This document shows positions 34,697 to 46,130 of a stretch of 64,000 nucleotides of DNA, piece after piece. The stretch's first letter is position 1; each line of letters opens with the position of its first letter. This stretch comes from Hippasteria phrygiana. Taxonomy: Eukaryota; Echinodermata; Asteroidea; Valvatida; Goniasteridae. The notes under the pieces are model-generated. The model did no database searches, was not told the DNA's origin, and saw only the letters and a program-made list of their open reading frames with translations. The stretch lies in assembly GCA_037893225.1 (NCBI GenBank), contig JAZGUH010000026.1, positions 1,781,609-1,845,608 on the forward strand, read 5' to 3'. The position numbers and the translations under genes were made by a program.

Positions 34697-35007
34697 CAGA
34701 ACATTGCAATTGAAAGTTAACATTAAAATGGGAATTTCTCTTTACACTTTTTCTCTTCCCAGGAAATTCATTTTCATTTCACAAAATGTAAACTTTTTCC
34801 CAAAGTGGGAAAACATTTCCACACATTTTTACAACCAAAGTGGGAAAACATTTTCACACCTTTTCTCAAAGAGTGAAAATAATTTCCTACTTGAATTCAC
34901 AGGTGGGAAAAGTTGTGTGTGAAATGTGAAATGTGAATGGGAATGGGAATTCTTTTCACAAAATTTCCCATTCCCATTCAGTGTTAACTTTCAATTGCAA
35001 TGTACTG
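34697..35007. mobile_element. 311-bp TA-flanked MITE
   Basis: Terminal inverted repeats of about 28 bases (CAG-A/T-ACATTGCAATTGAAAG onward) flanked by TA on each side, consistent with Tc1/mariner-type insertion. The interior consists of AAAGTGGGAAAACATTT repeats that themselves fold back. It lies in the short CFAP47 intron between the exons at 33989 and 35077. Confidence 0.85.
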
Positions 35008-35076
35008 TATGCAAGAAGCATTTAATTAGTACTGGTTCGCACTCCCGTAGGTTCGTGTAACCGTGTAAGTACTTAC

Positions 35077-35145
35077 GATTGATGATCCTGGCATTCCAGG
35101 ACCACGTGATCAAGAGCCAATGGCTTCTGCCCATCTCCCTTCAGT
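35077..35145 (-). CDS. CFAP47: CFAP47 exon (GxKPLALD segment)
   Basis: A 69-nt exon with acceptor CATCATTTCAG and consensus donor GTAAGT (35076-35071). It enters with one base and leaves with two. The product LKGDGQKPLALDHVVLECQ is the highly conserved CFAP47 pattern (L.G.G.KPLALD...V.C) that immediately precedes the SDLSI/SPWK domain, here found in the next exon at 33989. The direct junction would be out of phase, so a small exon between the two was probably missed. Confidence 0.8.
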
Positions 35146-35449
35146 CTGAAATGATGCTATGTGTCGTCCTCGCTGTTAGTTAACACCAGCTTCCCCTATG
35201 AGTAATAACAAAACCACACAGTGATTTAATGGGATAATGCAATAGGACTTTATGGCCAGAATACATGTAGGACAGCATTATTATCCAACTGGAAATTAGA
35301 TTACCAGGTCCTTTGTAGTAATTCAAGGGAGTTTATTGCAAAGTGGGATTTTGTATGTTGAAGCAAATATTAAGTCCATGAGCCAAAGCATGATGTCACC
35401 AGACACACAAGAGTGACATCTTCTTAGCACTGTCATATAGACAAAAAAT

Positions 35450-35679
35450 GTCCCTTACTGAATTGTGATGTACACCAAATCACGTGGTGCAGATTAAATT
35501 TGATGCATCTTTGGTGTACACCAATTGTGGCCCATGCAATCACTGAATATGCAACAGCACCACAAGTACACCACACACACTCTGAAACTTCAACCAACCA
35601 CCAAAATGCCACCAGAAAATGTTTACTCAGGATGAAGAACACCAGAAGTGCACCACTACCACTCAGACCCCATAGCACT
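35450..35679. repeat. CACC-rich ACACCAGAAGTGCACCA repeat, left part
   Basis: Repeats of GGTGTACACCA and CACCAGAAGTGCACCAC similar to the block at 39551-39841. It ends with CCCCATAGCACT (35668-35679), which also occurs at the other side of the LINE (39572-39583). Confidence 0.6.
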
Positions 35680-38600
35680 GAGAAAGCAGCCCGTCGATAC
35701 GACGATGGCGGTCCATGTTATATTAAAGTCATTATTGTATTAAAGTCAACGTTTTGCACCAGCACGCTCGTGGCTAAAAATACCAATTCTGCTAGTGCAT
35801 GGACGGCCGCAGTACTGACAGCTGTAGACGGTTGATGTGGCATCTGAAATGTGGTCTCGTGCTGCGTGGCGTCTTGCTCGTTTTGCGGCATTAGTTTCAC
35901 GGCGAAGTTGATCACAGAATCCAATGCCATTGTGGACTACTATACGCCATTGGCTGCGATTTATGCATGTCCTCTGCCAATCAGTCACCGATATCTTACA
36001 CCACTTGAGAGAGTTTATGAGAGTCTTTCCATCTCAGTATAACGGTCTTCCGACAGCGCGCCTTCCACGAGCACATTCTCCGTAAAGAAGTTGTTTGGGG
36101 ATGCGATTGTCAGACATGCGAGTGACATGCACGGCCCACCGTAATTGTGATTCACGAAGAAGGATCTCAACATCCGATATATTAGCTTGCTCCAATACTT
36201 CATCATTGGTCACTCGATCAGTGTATCTGAGACGTAAAATGGCACGGAATGTCGCTGTTGAATTTGGCGAAGACGAGATATGTGTCGCTGGTAGAGAGTC
36301 CAAGTCTCAGATCCATAAAGTAGGGTAGTAAGGACGACGGCTTGATACACAGCTATTTTGGTATTTACCTTGATGTCATGGGATGACCATATGCGGTCCC
36401 AGAGTCGGCCAAATGAAGTACAGGCGTTCCCTATTCTGGTATCGAGTTCTTTGTCCAGCTGGCAGTCGGATGAAACCGTACTGCCCAGATACTTGAAGGA
36501 GGCAACATTATTGAGAGGTTTGCCATTCACTGTGATGGGCGAGGGTAGTGTTGAAGGGCCATAACTTCTGTTTTGCTCGTGTTGATGACCAGGCCAAAGG
36601 CACATGCTGCTGCCACAAACTTGTCCATAATGGATTGAAGACTGTCTGCGGAGTCCAAAAAGAGGACACAATCATCTGCATACTGGAACTCGCGATAGAG
36701 AACTGCAGTGCATTTGCTGTGAACTCGTAGCCTGGCGACATTGAAGATGGACCCATCTAAACGAAAGCGGATGTAGATGCCTTCATTATAGTCTGCGAAG
36801 GCATACTCATACATGGCTGCGGCGTAGAGAGCAAAGAGAGTCGGGGCCAGGACGCAGCCCTGCTTCACATCTGTCAGTTCTCCATTTACAGATACCCTTA
36901 CAGTCATACCTTTATGAAAATGTTTCATGATGTTCACAAACTTTGGCGGACAACCCATTTTGGTAGTGATAGTCCAGAGAGCGCTACGGCTAACCATATC
37001 AAATGCCTTCGTAAAATCCACAAAAGCCATGTACAGCCGTTGATGGTGCTCTCGGCTTTTCTCCATGATTTGGCGTAATGCGAAGATCATGTCTGTGGTA
37101 CCGCGGTTCTTCCTAAAGCCGCACTGGGATTCTGGGAATCCAGCCTCTGCTATGGGGTCACGCATTCGGTTCAGCATAAGGAGAAAAAGTATTTTGCCAG
37201 CAACTGCAAGAAGGCTAATGCCACGATAATTGGTTACCATGTGGCGGTTATTTTTCTTGAAGATGGTAATGATGCTAGCGTTTATCAGGTCAGGCGGGAT
37301 GATTTCACTGGACCAAATTTGCCAAATAATTGTATGGAAGTATTTAATCAGCTCTGGACCACCATGCACAACAATTTCTGGAGGAATTCCATCTGGCCCA
37401 GGACTTTTCCCACCTTTGAGCTGATTGATGGCTTTAGCGACCTCATCAGATGTTGGAGTGTCATCCAATGATGGAATAATCGGACGCTGTCGGATGTTGT
37501 CTATTACAGACTTGATGCCGAGCAGTTAAATGCTCCGTCCACTGCTGCTTAATGTCCGCTGGGCTTGTCAGAAGGGTTTTTCCGTCAGCAGCATATAAAG
37601 GGACCACGGAGCTTTTCCTTGGGCCATATATTGAGTTCAACAATCGGTAAAAGGCATAGCTGTTTCCTTGGTCCGCATACCTCTGTGTCTCTAGAGCGCG
37701 TTCTTGCCACCATCTATTTTTCATTTCCCGTATTTTCTGCTGTATGGTACGTTGTATCTTTATAAGCTCATCTCCCGACACGTTACGTCTCAACTTGAGA
37801 AGTTCCTGAATCTCAATGATATGTTATCATCGAACCAGTCTTTAGAGCATTTCTTGGCATAGCCAAGCACCCATTCTGCGCTGTCATGAAGGATGCCTTT
37901 GAGGATGTCCCAGTCGGGTTCGGTCACTTTTTCCAGTTTTGCACTGATGGGTTCTCTGAGTTGTGCCTTGACTTCATCAACTTCTTCGGAAGTTTGGGAG
38001 CATATTGCAGCGCCTGGGACTGTTAAATTGAAGAGCAACTTTAGTCACTACCAGTCGATGATCAGTCCAGCACATTGCACCGCGCATTACTCAAGTTATC
38101 ATGAAGTCTGATATGTCGCACAGTCTAGTAATGATATAGTCAATCAGGTGCCAGTGCTTGGACCGGGTATGCATCCAAGTCGTCTTCAGCTTGTTAGGCA
38201 ATTGGAAATATGTATTTGTAATGGCTAGTTTGAGCTCGGAGCACATCGAGAGGAAATGGCGGCCATTACTGTTGCATTTTCCAACCCCGTGCTTTCCAAG
38301 GACAGAGGGTCAAGCAGTATAATCGCAGCCGACTCTGGCATTCATATCCCCTAGTATGATGACTTTATCACATTTTGGAATGGCGCGTACGACCTCGGTC
38401 AGATCAGCATAAAATGCAGCTTTGAACTCCTCAGTATGCTGCATGGTTGGAGCGTACACGCTCACTAGATGAAGAAAGCGTTTGTTTGAGAGTGATAGGC
38501 GTAGGGACATTATTCTGTCACTACGACCTTTAGGAAATTCTACTAGCTTGATGCTGTTCTTTACTGCGAAGCAAACACCCGATTAGATGTTTCTCCTGCA

Positions 38601-39571
38601 GGCTTCCCAAAAGTAGGTATAGTCGCCGGATTCTTCCGAAAGGCTACCAGAATCAGGTAGCCTTACCTCGCTCAACGCAGCTACATCGATGTTATATTTA
38701 CGCAGCTACTGCGTTCTGGGCGGATGTTTCCTGGATTGTCATTGAGTGTTCTCACATTCCAGGCTGCGAGTTTTAGAAATTTATTTTTATTTCGACCGCA
38801 TTTGTGGGTTCCCCCTTAGCCGCGGTTAGCTGAGCAGGGTTTAGAGAGGGTGCGATATACCCCACCTTTTCTAGGGGCTTCCTCGGATTGAGGCAGGATG
38901 CGCGTCCCTGAACAGGGCATGGACGCTTGGAGAAATGCCGAAGGACGATATCCCTCTTTTCATCCAGTGACTATTAGATCCAAGCCGCCATTGGTTGAAT
39001 TCAACACTGAGAGCTCCCAGTTTAAACCAAACCTGCTCCCGTCACGTATTCTTCATACTAGTGGAGTTTATTATTAAACATGGACGGCACACGCAGATGA
39101 AAAGGGTGCACTTGCGTAGGTACACCAGTAGACTTGGCCTCATCCTTCTGAAGGCAGTGGCACGACGACACCGAGACGACTGGAAGGGATGAGGTTGCAG
39201 GGACAGGCCGTCGACACATACTTGTGAGCGCCCTTTATAGATGTTTGTCCCGTTACGTTGTCGCAGTGTCATCACATGACTGTTGGATCCTCGCCATTGG
39301 CAAAGTAGAACGATGAGCTATGCCGAGTGTCCGTTCGGGGGATGCTGAAATGCAAGTCTAGTGGCACACACCATCTGCCGAATACATCATCCTGCTGCCG
39401 ATGACTTCACTGTATCCCTGGCCCGGGGGGGCGTACAAGGGGCATCACGCTTGCCCAAGGCGTGGCCCTATAAGGCTAGTAGAGGGAAGGAGCACCTCAC
39501 ACCTCCTTTGGTGAGCTGCAGTTGAACTACAGCAAAACTGCAGTAAAACTGGTCTCACCCTACCACCCTAC
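35680..39571 (-). mobile_element. Nearly full-length LINE with endonuclease, RT and C-terminal zinc finger
   Basis: A minus-strand non-LTR retrotransposon of about 3.9 kb. The endonuclease starts with AAWNVRTLNDNPGNIRPE (about 38770), has ILGDMNARVG (about 38340) and a TDHRLV end (about 38060). The RT domain reads KSPGPDGIPPEIV, NYRGISLLAVAGK, CGFRKNRGTTDMIF, FVDFTKAFDMV, KQGCVLAPTLFALY and the catalytic QYADDCVLF (about 36675). The C-terminus has ARRHAARDH and a Cys2-His finger CQYCGRPCTSRIGIFSHERA (35760-35820). Several frameshifts interrupt it. A 12-base repeat CCCCATAGCACT at both sides may be the target duplication. Proteins of this kind are often mis-annotated as craniofacial development protein 2-like. 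Confidence 0.85.
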
Positions 39572-39841
39572 CCCCATAGCACTACTGCTGTTCTGGTGTA
39601 CTCCTTTTCTACACCAGAAGTATACCACAACACTGTACACCAGAATGACACCAGTGGTGTAGCTCTGGACTAATTAAAGTTTTTGGAACACACCAGAAGT
39701 ACACCAGAGTGTGCTTTTTTCCAGGCAGTGATACACCAGAACTGCACCACTACAACGGTTGGTGTACTTCTGGTGTACACCAGAGGTCCATACCAAAGCT
39801 GTACCACAAATGTACCAAAACTACACCACTGTAGGGTGAGG
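39551..39841. mobile_element. Small inverted-repeat element of ACACCAGAAGTACACCAG units
   Basis: Begins CTCACCCTACC and ends GTAGGGTGAG, a short terminal inverted repeat. The interior is made of repeated (A)CACCAGAAGTACACCAGA in both orientations, so it can fold extensively. Its left end overlaps the possible LINE target duplication, which makes that call uncertain. Confidence 0.5.
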
Positions 39842-40692
39842 GGTTCTTCAAGATTTTCTTGGATGTTTCATATTTAGTTGATTTCTGTAAGCTGGTATGG
39901 AATCCATAGCTGGTTTGAAATTCATTTCTAATCAACATTTCTTCCAAACAGTGCTGATGGGATATTTTGGAGCAATGATTTTGACACTGTTCTTTTGTTC
40001 TTTTCAAGGAGTTCCTTCTATTATGAAACGTTATAAACACATTACATAACATTTCAAAAGAAAGGTCTAAACAATGTACATTATATATCACTGTACACAA
40101 TTTTACACACTAGCACCCTCAACCCACTGAAAGACACATCCTGGGTGTATTCGAAACCCCGTTCTTAGTTAACCAGCCAACAGTGTTCTCAGGTTGCTGA
40201 TTACGAATGCCAAAGTGCCGTGTAGAGTGCAACTGGGCGAAAATTCAAGATGGCAGCCGCCGTATTAATACTCTGAATGAAAAGAAAGGAAAATTCACGA
40301 TCTTACGAACATAACCGAAATCCTGGAACAGCAACAGAAAATGCCAAATACAATCCCACTCCTATAATCAAGTACAATTTTCTTTATATCATTCATACTG
40401 TTCCTGGACTAAATGAGTGCTTTCAAGTTGACACAAATTCATGCAAGTTCCAGAAGGGCCTAAGTCTGCCATCTTTGTTCTTGGCATTCTTTATCTACTC
40501 CCCAATAAATAGGGAGTGAAAATCCTGTTCCCGAACACCATTCGTGTGTTGGTTCTCGTCATTCAAAACTCTAGCTGTTCGCATGTTCATTCAACACGAG
40601 AACGTGGTTTCAAATACGACCCCTGTGTGCACCAATGAAAATAAATGACATAATCTTGATATGTACAACAGACAAGCCGGATAAACAAACAG
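39842..40692. other. Stretch without a recognised gene
   Basis: No gene, tandem array or inverted element could be supported. A CAAGATGGCAGCCGCC sequence at about 40248 resembles a promoter-proximal motif but has no associated gene. Confidence 0.3.
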
Positions 40693-40985
40693 TATGGAGC
40701 GTCATGGTCCAATGGTTACAGTGTCTGACTCATGTGTGGGTGTATGTGGGTTCCAATCCAGCCGGGGGGGGGGGGGGGGGGGGGGGGGGGATCATGGAGC
40801 TTGTGTGCTTGGGCAAGACACTTACCTCTCTCCACCCAGGAGTACAATGAGTATCTGTGAGGATAGAGATCAGATTGCACTGATCTTGAATGACCGAATA
40901 GTCATCTAATGGCTTAATGAACAGGAAAAATAACTGTGAAGCACTTTGAGACATATTTGCATAAAAGCATTACATTATTTATAAG
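40693..40985 (+). mobile_element. tRNA-derived SINE with G27 tract
   Basis: A tRNA-like head with box A TGGTCCAATGG (about 40708) and box B GGGTTCCAATCC (40748-40759) is followed by a G27 run (40764-40790). A conserved body follows (GCTTGGGCAAGACACTT, CTCTCCACCCAGGAGTA), then a 3' tail GTGAAGCACTTTGAGACAT ending TAAAAGCATTACATT. This is the typical RNA polymerase III promoter plus LINE-like tail of SINEs in marine animals. The truncated relative at 18925-19030 shares the body. Confidence 0.85.
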
Positions 40986-41549
40986 CCGTGAATACAGTTA
41001 ATGTTTTTCAAGAAAGACTGCTGATTACATCGTTATAGCCTTTGCACCCTCAATCCAGCCAATTCATTTGGCACAATCTGCCCCCATCCCTGATCCCGCC
41101 TCTCGAGTAGATATTGGCAATATCCTCGGATTTCCCTATTACTCTTATGGTTACCAATTTACATCCCTTGAGAAAACCTCACTGTTATCCTAAAACTTTC
41201 CCCAAACTTTAATTTTGGGAAAGTGGAAGTATGTTTGTTTTTCAACTTTTTTTCCTCCGTTTCACAGTCTGCTGTCTTCAAATTTCAGTTTTGGTTTCAT
41301 TGAGATATTGGTTGCATACTATATGTAACATGTGGTTATATACATGATGGAGCTATAAAAAGGTACATGTGCTTAGACAGGGAATTGCATACATGTATAA
41401 AAGGATTCCCACAACTTGTGTTGTAACAGAATGCATCAAGATATAATGAGATATACAGTACATGTATATTACCAGAAAACTGCACTCAAGTTTCCACTAC
41501 AATTGCATCACAAAAGTGTAGACTTATAAAGTGCACACATCAACTTGTC

Positions 41550-42731
41550 ATGGGGGCAAAGCAGTTTAATGTAACTCCGGCCGCAGAGGATTTAAACATG
41601 CACCAGGATATCAGTACCACCATACTGATTGAAATTCAAAAGTTCATGCCACCTTTTGGTCTTTTGCTGAATGTGATTTTCCTGTACGTTGTGGTACGCA
41701 TCAAGTCCATGCACTCCATCATCAATGTCTACTTGGCCAATTTAGCAGTGGCAGATAGCACCATTTTGATCTGTGCGTTCATTGCGGCGACATTGAGGAG
41801 TTATCATGACAGCCGGGTGTATAATCTCGTTACAGTATATATCAGCTATTCGGCCGTCTATGCATCATACTCTATTTTGACAGCTTTGGTCTTTGAGAGG
41901 TTTTTTGCCATTTGCTACCCGCTGACATTCAGAGCAGAAGCCAGCAAAGTCCGTGCAGGTAAAATAATGGTGTTGGGGTGGACAATTGCAATCATTACAG
42001 GAGTTGCATTAGGATCAGTGCATTTGTGGGGAAGGTATGTTGGAGATGGCATTGTTTACGTTCTGAATGCAATCTTATACACAACTGTTCTGGTCCTCCA
42101 TACCACCCTGTACATTTGTATCATCAAGAAACTACGACAGCAACCGAGGATTACATCAACAGATGATCATCAGCAGCGACTGCGCCGGGTAGCTGCCATG
42201 CTCATTGTAAACACTGCTGTGTTTTTTACACTCAACATCATCAACATCATTTTCAATATAATGGGAATGATCCTCAACTGGGCTAGCCTCTCTGCTTTAA
42301 GTTACTTTAAAACAGCACGTTCTTGGGTTGACCTGGGTTTTGTTGTACGCATTTTTCAATTGCTGAATAGTTCAGTGGACCCTATCATATACAGTTTTGT
42401 TAACCCAGACTACCGGGCAGCCATGGTGGAGGCGTTCTCATTCCTGAATCCCAAACGTTGTTGCAGCCAAAGCCAAGATACCCCACAGGAGCCAGCTGGG
42501 CAGATTGAATTGCAAGAAATTCTCCAAGAACCAACTCCACAGGAGCCAGCTGATCAGATTAAATTGCAAGAAATTCTCCAAGAACCAACTCCACAGGAGC
42601 CAGCTGATCAGATTAAATTGCAAGAAATTCTCCAAGAACCAACTCCACAGGAGCCAGCTGAGCAGATTAAATTGCAAGAAATTCACCAAGAACCAACTCC
42701 ACAAGAGCCAGCTGAGCAAATTGAATTGTAA
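41550..42731 (+). CDS. Class A (rhodopsin-like) GPCR with repetitive C-terminal tail
   Basis: A 393-residue intronless receptor with seven hydrophobic helices. Class A marks: N in GLLLNVIFLY (helix 1), NLAVAD (helix 2), ERF in place of DRY with FFAICYPL after it (helix 3), W in LGWTIAI (helix 4) and DPIIYSFVNPDYR as the NPxxY motif with helix 8 (helix 7). The position 25 residues before the helix 3 Arg is Asn rather than the usual Cys, and the second extracellular loop has no Cys, so the standard disulfide is absent. Helix 6 lacks the CWxP motif. The ligand is unknown. A KRCCSQ palmitoylation-like site leads into about four and a half 18-residue repeats (LQEILQEPTPQEPADQIK), cut by TAA at 42729. 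It is transcribed opposite to CFAP47, within its intron. Confidence 0.85.
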   Translation: MGAKQFNVTPAAEDLNMHQDISTTILIEIQKFMPPFGLLLNVIFLYVVVRIKSMHSIINVYLANLAVADSTILICAFIAATLRSYHDSRVYNLVTVYISYSAVYASYSILTALVFERFFAICYPLTFRAEASKVRAGKIMVLGWTIAIITGVALGSVHLWGRYVGDGIVYVLNAILYTTVLVLHTTLYICIIKKLRQQPRITSTDDHQQRLRRVAAMLIVNTAVFFTLNIINIIFNIMGMILNWASLSALSYFKTARSWVDLGFVVRIFQLLNSSVDPIIYSFVNPDYRAAMVEAFSFLNPKRCCSQSQDTPQEPAGQIELQEILQEPTPQEPADQIKLQEILQEPTPQEPADQIKLQEILQEPTPQEPAEQIKLQEIHQEPTPQEPAEQIEL

Positions 42732-45248
42732 GAAATTCACCAAGAACCAACTCCACAGGAGCCAGCTGAGCAGACTGAATTGCAAGAAATTCTCCAAGAA
42801 CCAACTCCACAGGAGCCAGCTGAGCAGATTGAATTGTAAGAAATTCACCAAGAACTAACTCCACAGGAGCCAGCGGAGCAGATTGAATTGCAAGAAATTC
42901 ACCAAGAACCAACTCCACAGGAACCAGCTGAGCAGACTGAATTGCAAGAAATTCTCAAAGAACCAACCCCACATGAGCCAGTTGAGCAGATTGAATTGCA
43001 AGAAATTCACTAAAAACAAACTCCACAGGAACCAGCTGAGCAGATTGAATTGCAAGAAATTCACCAAGAACAAACTCCACAGGAACCAGCTGAGCAGATT
43101 GAATTGCAAGAAATTCACCAAGAACCAACTCCACAGGAAACAGCTGAGAGACTGAATTGCAAGAAATTCTCAAACAACCAACTCCACAGGAATCAGCTGA
43201 GCAGATTGACTTGCAAGAAATTCTCCAAGAACCAACTCCACAGGAGCCAGCTGAGCAAATTGCATTGTAAGAAATTCAAAAAGAACTAACTCCACAGGAG
43301 CCAGCTGAGCAGACTGAATTGCAAGAAATTCTCCAAGAAACAACTCCACAGGAGCCAGCTGAGCAGATTGAATTGCAAGAAATTCACCAAGTACCAACTC
43401 CACAGGAACCAGCTGAGCAGATTGAATTGCAAGAAATTCTCAAAGAACCAACTCCACAGGGACCAGCTGAGCAGACTGAATTGCAAGAAATTCTCCACGA
43501 ACCAACCCCACAGGAGCCAGCTGAGCAGATTGAATTGCAAGAAATTCACCAAGAACAAACTCCACAGGAACCAGCTGAGCAGATTGAATTGCAAGAAATT
43601 CACCAAGAACCAACTCCACAGGAAACAGCTGAGCAGACTGAATTGCAAGAAATTCTCCAACAACCAACTCCACAGGAATCAGCTGAGCAGATTGACTTGC
43701 AAGAAATTCTCCAAGAACCAACTCCACAGGAACCAGCTGAGCAGACTGAATGGCAAGAAATTCTCCAAGAACCAACTCCACAGGAGCCAGCTGAGCAGAT
43801 TGAATTGTAAGAAATTCACCAAGAACTAACTCCACAGGAGCCAGCGGAGCAGATTGAATTGCAAGAAATTCACCAAGAACCAACTCCACAGGAACCAGCT
43901 GAGCAGACTGAATTGCAAGAAATTCTCAAAGAACCAACCCCACATGAGCCAGCTGAGCAGATTGAATTGCAAGAAATTCACTAAAAACAAACTCCACAGG
44001 AACCAGCTGAGCAGATTGAATTGCAAGAAATTCACCAAGAACCAACTCCACAGGAACCAGCTGAGCAGACTGAATTGCAAGAAATTCTCCAAGAACCAAC
44101 CCCACTGGAGCCAGCTGAGCTGAGCAGATTGAATTGCAAGAAATTCACCAAGAACAAACTCCACAGGAACCAGCTGAGCAGATTGAATTGCAAGAAATTC
44201 ACCAAGAACCAACTCCACAGGAAACAGCTGAGAGACTGAATTGCAAGAAATTCTCAAACAACCAACTCCACAGGAATCAGCTGAGCAGATTGACTTGCAA
44301 GAAATTCTCCAAGAACCAACTCCACAGGAGCCAGCTGAGCAAATTGAATTGTAAGAAATTCAAAAAGAACTAACTCCACAGGAGCCAGCTGAGCAGTCTG
44401 AATTGCAAGAAATTCTCCAAGAAACAACTCCACAGGAGCCAGCTGAGCAGATTGAATTGCAAGAAATTCACCAAGTACCAACTCCACAGGAACCAGCTGA
44501 GCAGATTGAATTGCAAGAAATTCTCAAAGAACCAACCCCACAGGAGCCAGCTGAGCAGATTGAATTGCAAGAAATTCACTAAAAACAAACTCCACAGGAA
44601 CCAGCTGAGCAGATTGAATTGCAAGAAATTCACCAAGAACAAACTCCACAGGAACCAGCTGAGCAGATTGAATTGCAAGAAATTCACCAAGAACCAACTC
44701 CACAGGAAACAGCTGAGCAGACTGAATTGCAAGAAATTCTCCAACAACCAACTCCACAGGAATCAGCTGAGCAGATTGACTTGCAAGAAATTCTCCAAGA
44801 ACCAACTCCACAGGAACCAGCTGAGCAGACTGAATGGCAAGAAATTCTCCAAGAACCAACTCCACAGGAGCCAGCTGAGCAGATTGAATTGAAAGAAATG
44901 ATCCAAGAACTAACTCCACAGGAGCCAGCTGAGCAGATTGAATTGCAAGAAATTCACCAAGAACCAACTCCACAGGAACCAGCTGAGCAGATTGAATTGC
45001 AAGAAATTCACCAAGAACCAACTCCACAGGAGCCAGCTGAGCAGATTGAATTGCAAGAAATTCACCAAGAACCAACTCCACAGGAACCGGCTGAGCAGAC
45101 TGAATTGCAAGAAATTATCCAACAACCAACTCCACAGGAATCAGCTGAGCAGATTGACTTGCAAGAAATTCTCCAAGAACCAACTCCACAGGAGCCAGCT
45201 GAGCAGATGGAATTTCAAGAAATTCACCAAGAACCAACCCCACAATGA
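42483..45248 (+). repeat. 54-bp (18-codon) tandem array at the GPCR 3' end
   Basis: About 51 copies of a 54-bp unit coding for EIHQEPTPQEPAEQIELQ in the receptor frame. After the first TAA the same frame continues with further CAA-to-TAA changes (near 42729, 42837, 43010, 43270, 43807, 43981, 44350, 44578) and three small indels (about 43147, 44122, 44231). The last 12 or so units (44582-45245) are free of stops, lie again in the receptor frame and end at a TGA at 45246. Blocks of about 1 kb with the same mutations recur (for example 42845 with 43823, and 43280 with 44363), showing higher-order duplication. All frames on both strands are open in stretches because the unit is a multiple of three. 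Confidence 0.9.
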
Positions 45249-45674
45249 CACTCGGGGGTTGCAGGAAAACCCTCCAAGTGAAGATACTTTGCCCAAACAT
45301 TTGCAGTGAACAAATGAACATTTCCCACCAGAACATTGCCAAAATGCACAGCACAAAACTTGAGATCTTGAACTGAAATGGACAAAAACAGAGGCAGACA
45401 GATGCTGTGGAATGCATCATCACACAGAACAAGACTCAAGATCCTCCAAGGTAGGTAAAACATTACAATTGCTTGGTTAAAAATAGATTGGGTGGCTAAT
45501 TTTTGAGTTGATCCTACACAATTAGTTGGAAGTCAGCACAGGTGGTTTACGATTAATGTTTAACAGAAATTAATAAGAGTTGTGGAAATGTTACATTCGT
45601 ATTTCCTAATATTTCCCAGGGATATATCAAACTAAAGAGCTAATTCAGCTCTTTCTTATATCTAAAAAGAGAAA
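45249..45674. other. Downstream flank of the GPCR array
   Basis: Unique sequence after the last repeat unit. No clear polyadenylation signal on the plus strand and no gene recognised. Confidence 0.3.
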
Positions 45675-45893
45675 TATCATCAAACAAACCACAATGGAAA
45701 CTAACTATAGGTCATTTGAATGAATTTTCAAAATGAACAATGAAAGCTAGGATTTGAACCTGCGACCTCCGGAATACCGTACCAGTGCTCTATCAACTTA
45801 CCCTATGTTGGTGGTCTCCCAAATTTTCACTTTGAAAATTCATTCAAATTACCTAGTCATGCAGTTTCCCTTGTGGATTGTTTGACAATATTA
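45675..45893. mobile_element. Foldback element carrying a tRNA-like head
   Basis: Long inverted arms pair (CAAACAAACCACAATGGAAACT with a near-identical partner, then AGGTCATTTGAATGAATTTT with AGGTAATTTGAATGAATTTT). Between the arms, on the minus strand, lies a tRNA-like segment with GATAGAGCACTGGTACGGTA and box B GGTTCAAATCC. The tRNA-like piece is the same SINE head as at 45953-46130 and 50145-50310. Confidence 0.7.
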
Positions 45894-45952
45894 TAAGCTA
45901 AAAAGTTGTATCCTCATTGAGTGATCCCCGCAATGTTGCTTCTCAGGTTGCA

Positions 45953-46130
45953 TCTTAAGGTTGGGGCGTGATCCCTGGCTATATGCCCCCTGAACAAAGA
46001 CACTGACAATTTGTGAGACTGCCAACATAGAACAAGATAGCTCATACATGTTGTTGGTGCACCGGTACGGTATTCCGGGAGTCGCAGGTTCAAATCCCGC
46101 TCCTGCCAGCTTTCTTTGTTCACTTTGACA
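45953..46130 (+). mobile_element. tRNA-derived SINE, plus copy
   Basis: Begins GGGCGTGATCCCTGGCTATA, runs through GAACAAAGACACTGACAATT and into a tRNA-like part (ATAGCTCATAC, CACCGGTACGGTATTCCGGG, box B GGTTCAAATCC, CTCCTGCC). The D-arm is disturbed by an insertion, so it is not a functional tRNA. It shares the full layout with the minus copy at 50145-50310. Confidence 0.7.

Noticed and set aside
42438..45432. Long open frames on the minus strand and in alternate plus frames over the 54-bp array (leucine- and tryptophan-rich or lysine- and asparagine-rich repeats)
   Set aside because: The unit length is a multiple of three and lacks stops in several frames, so all are by-products of the repeat. 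Only the frame continuous with the receptor has a rationale.
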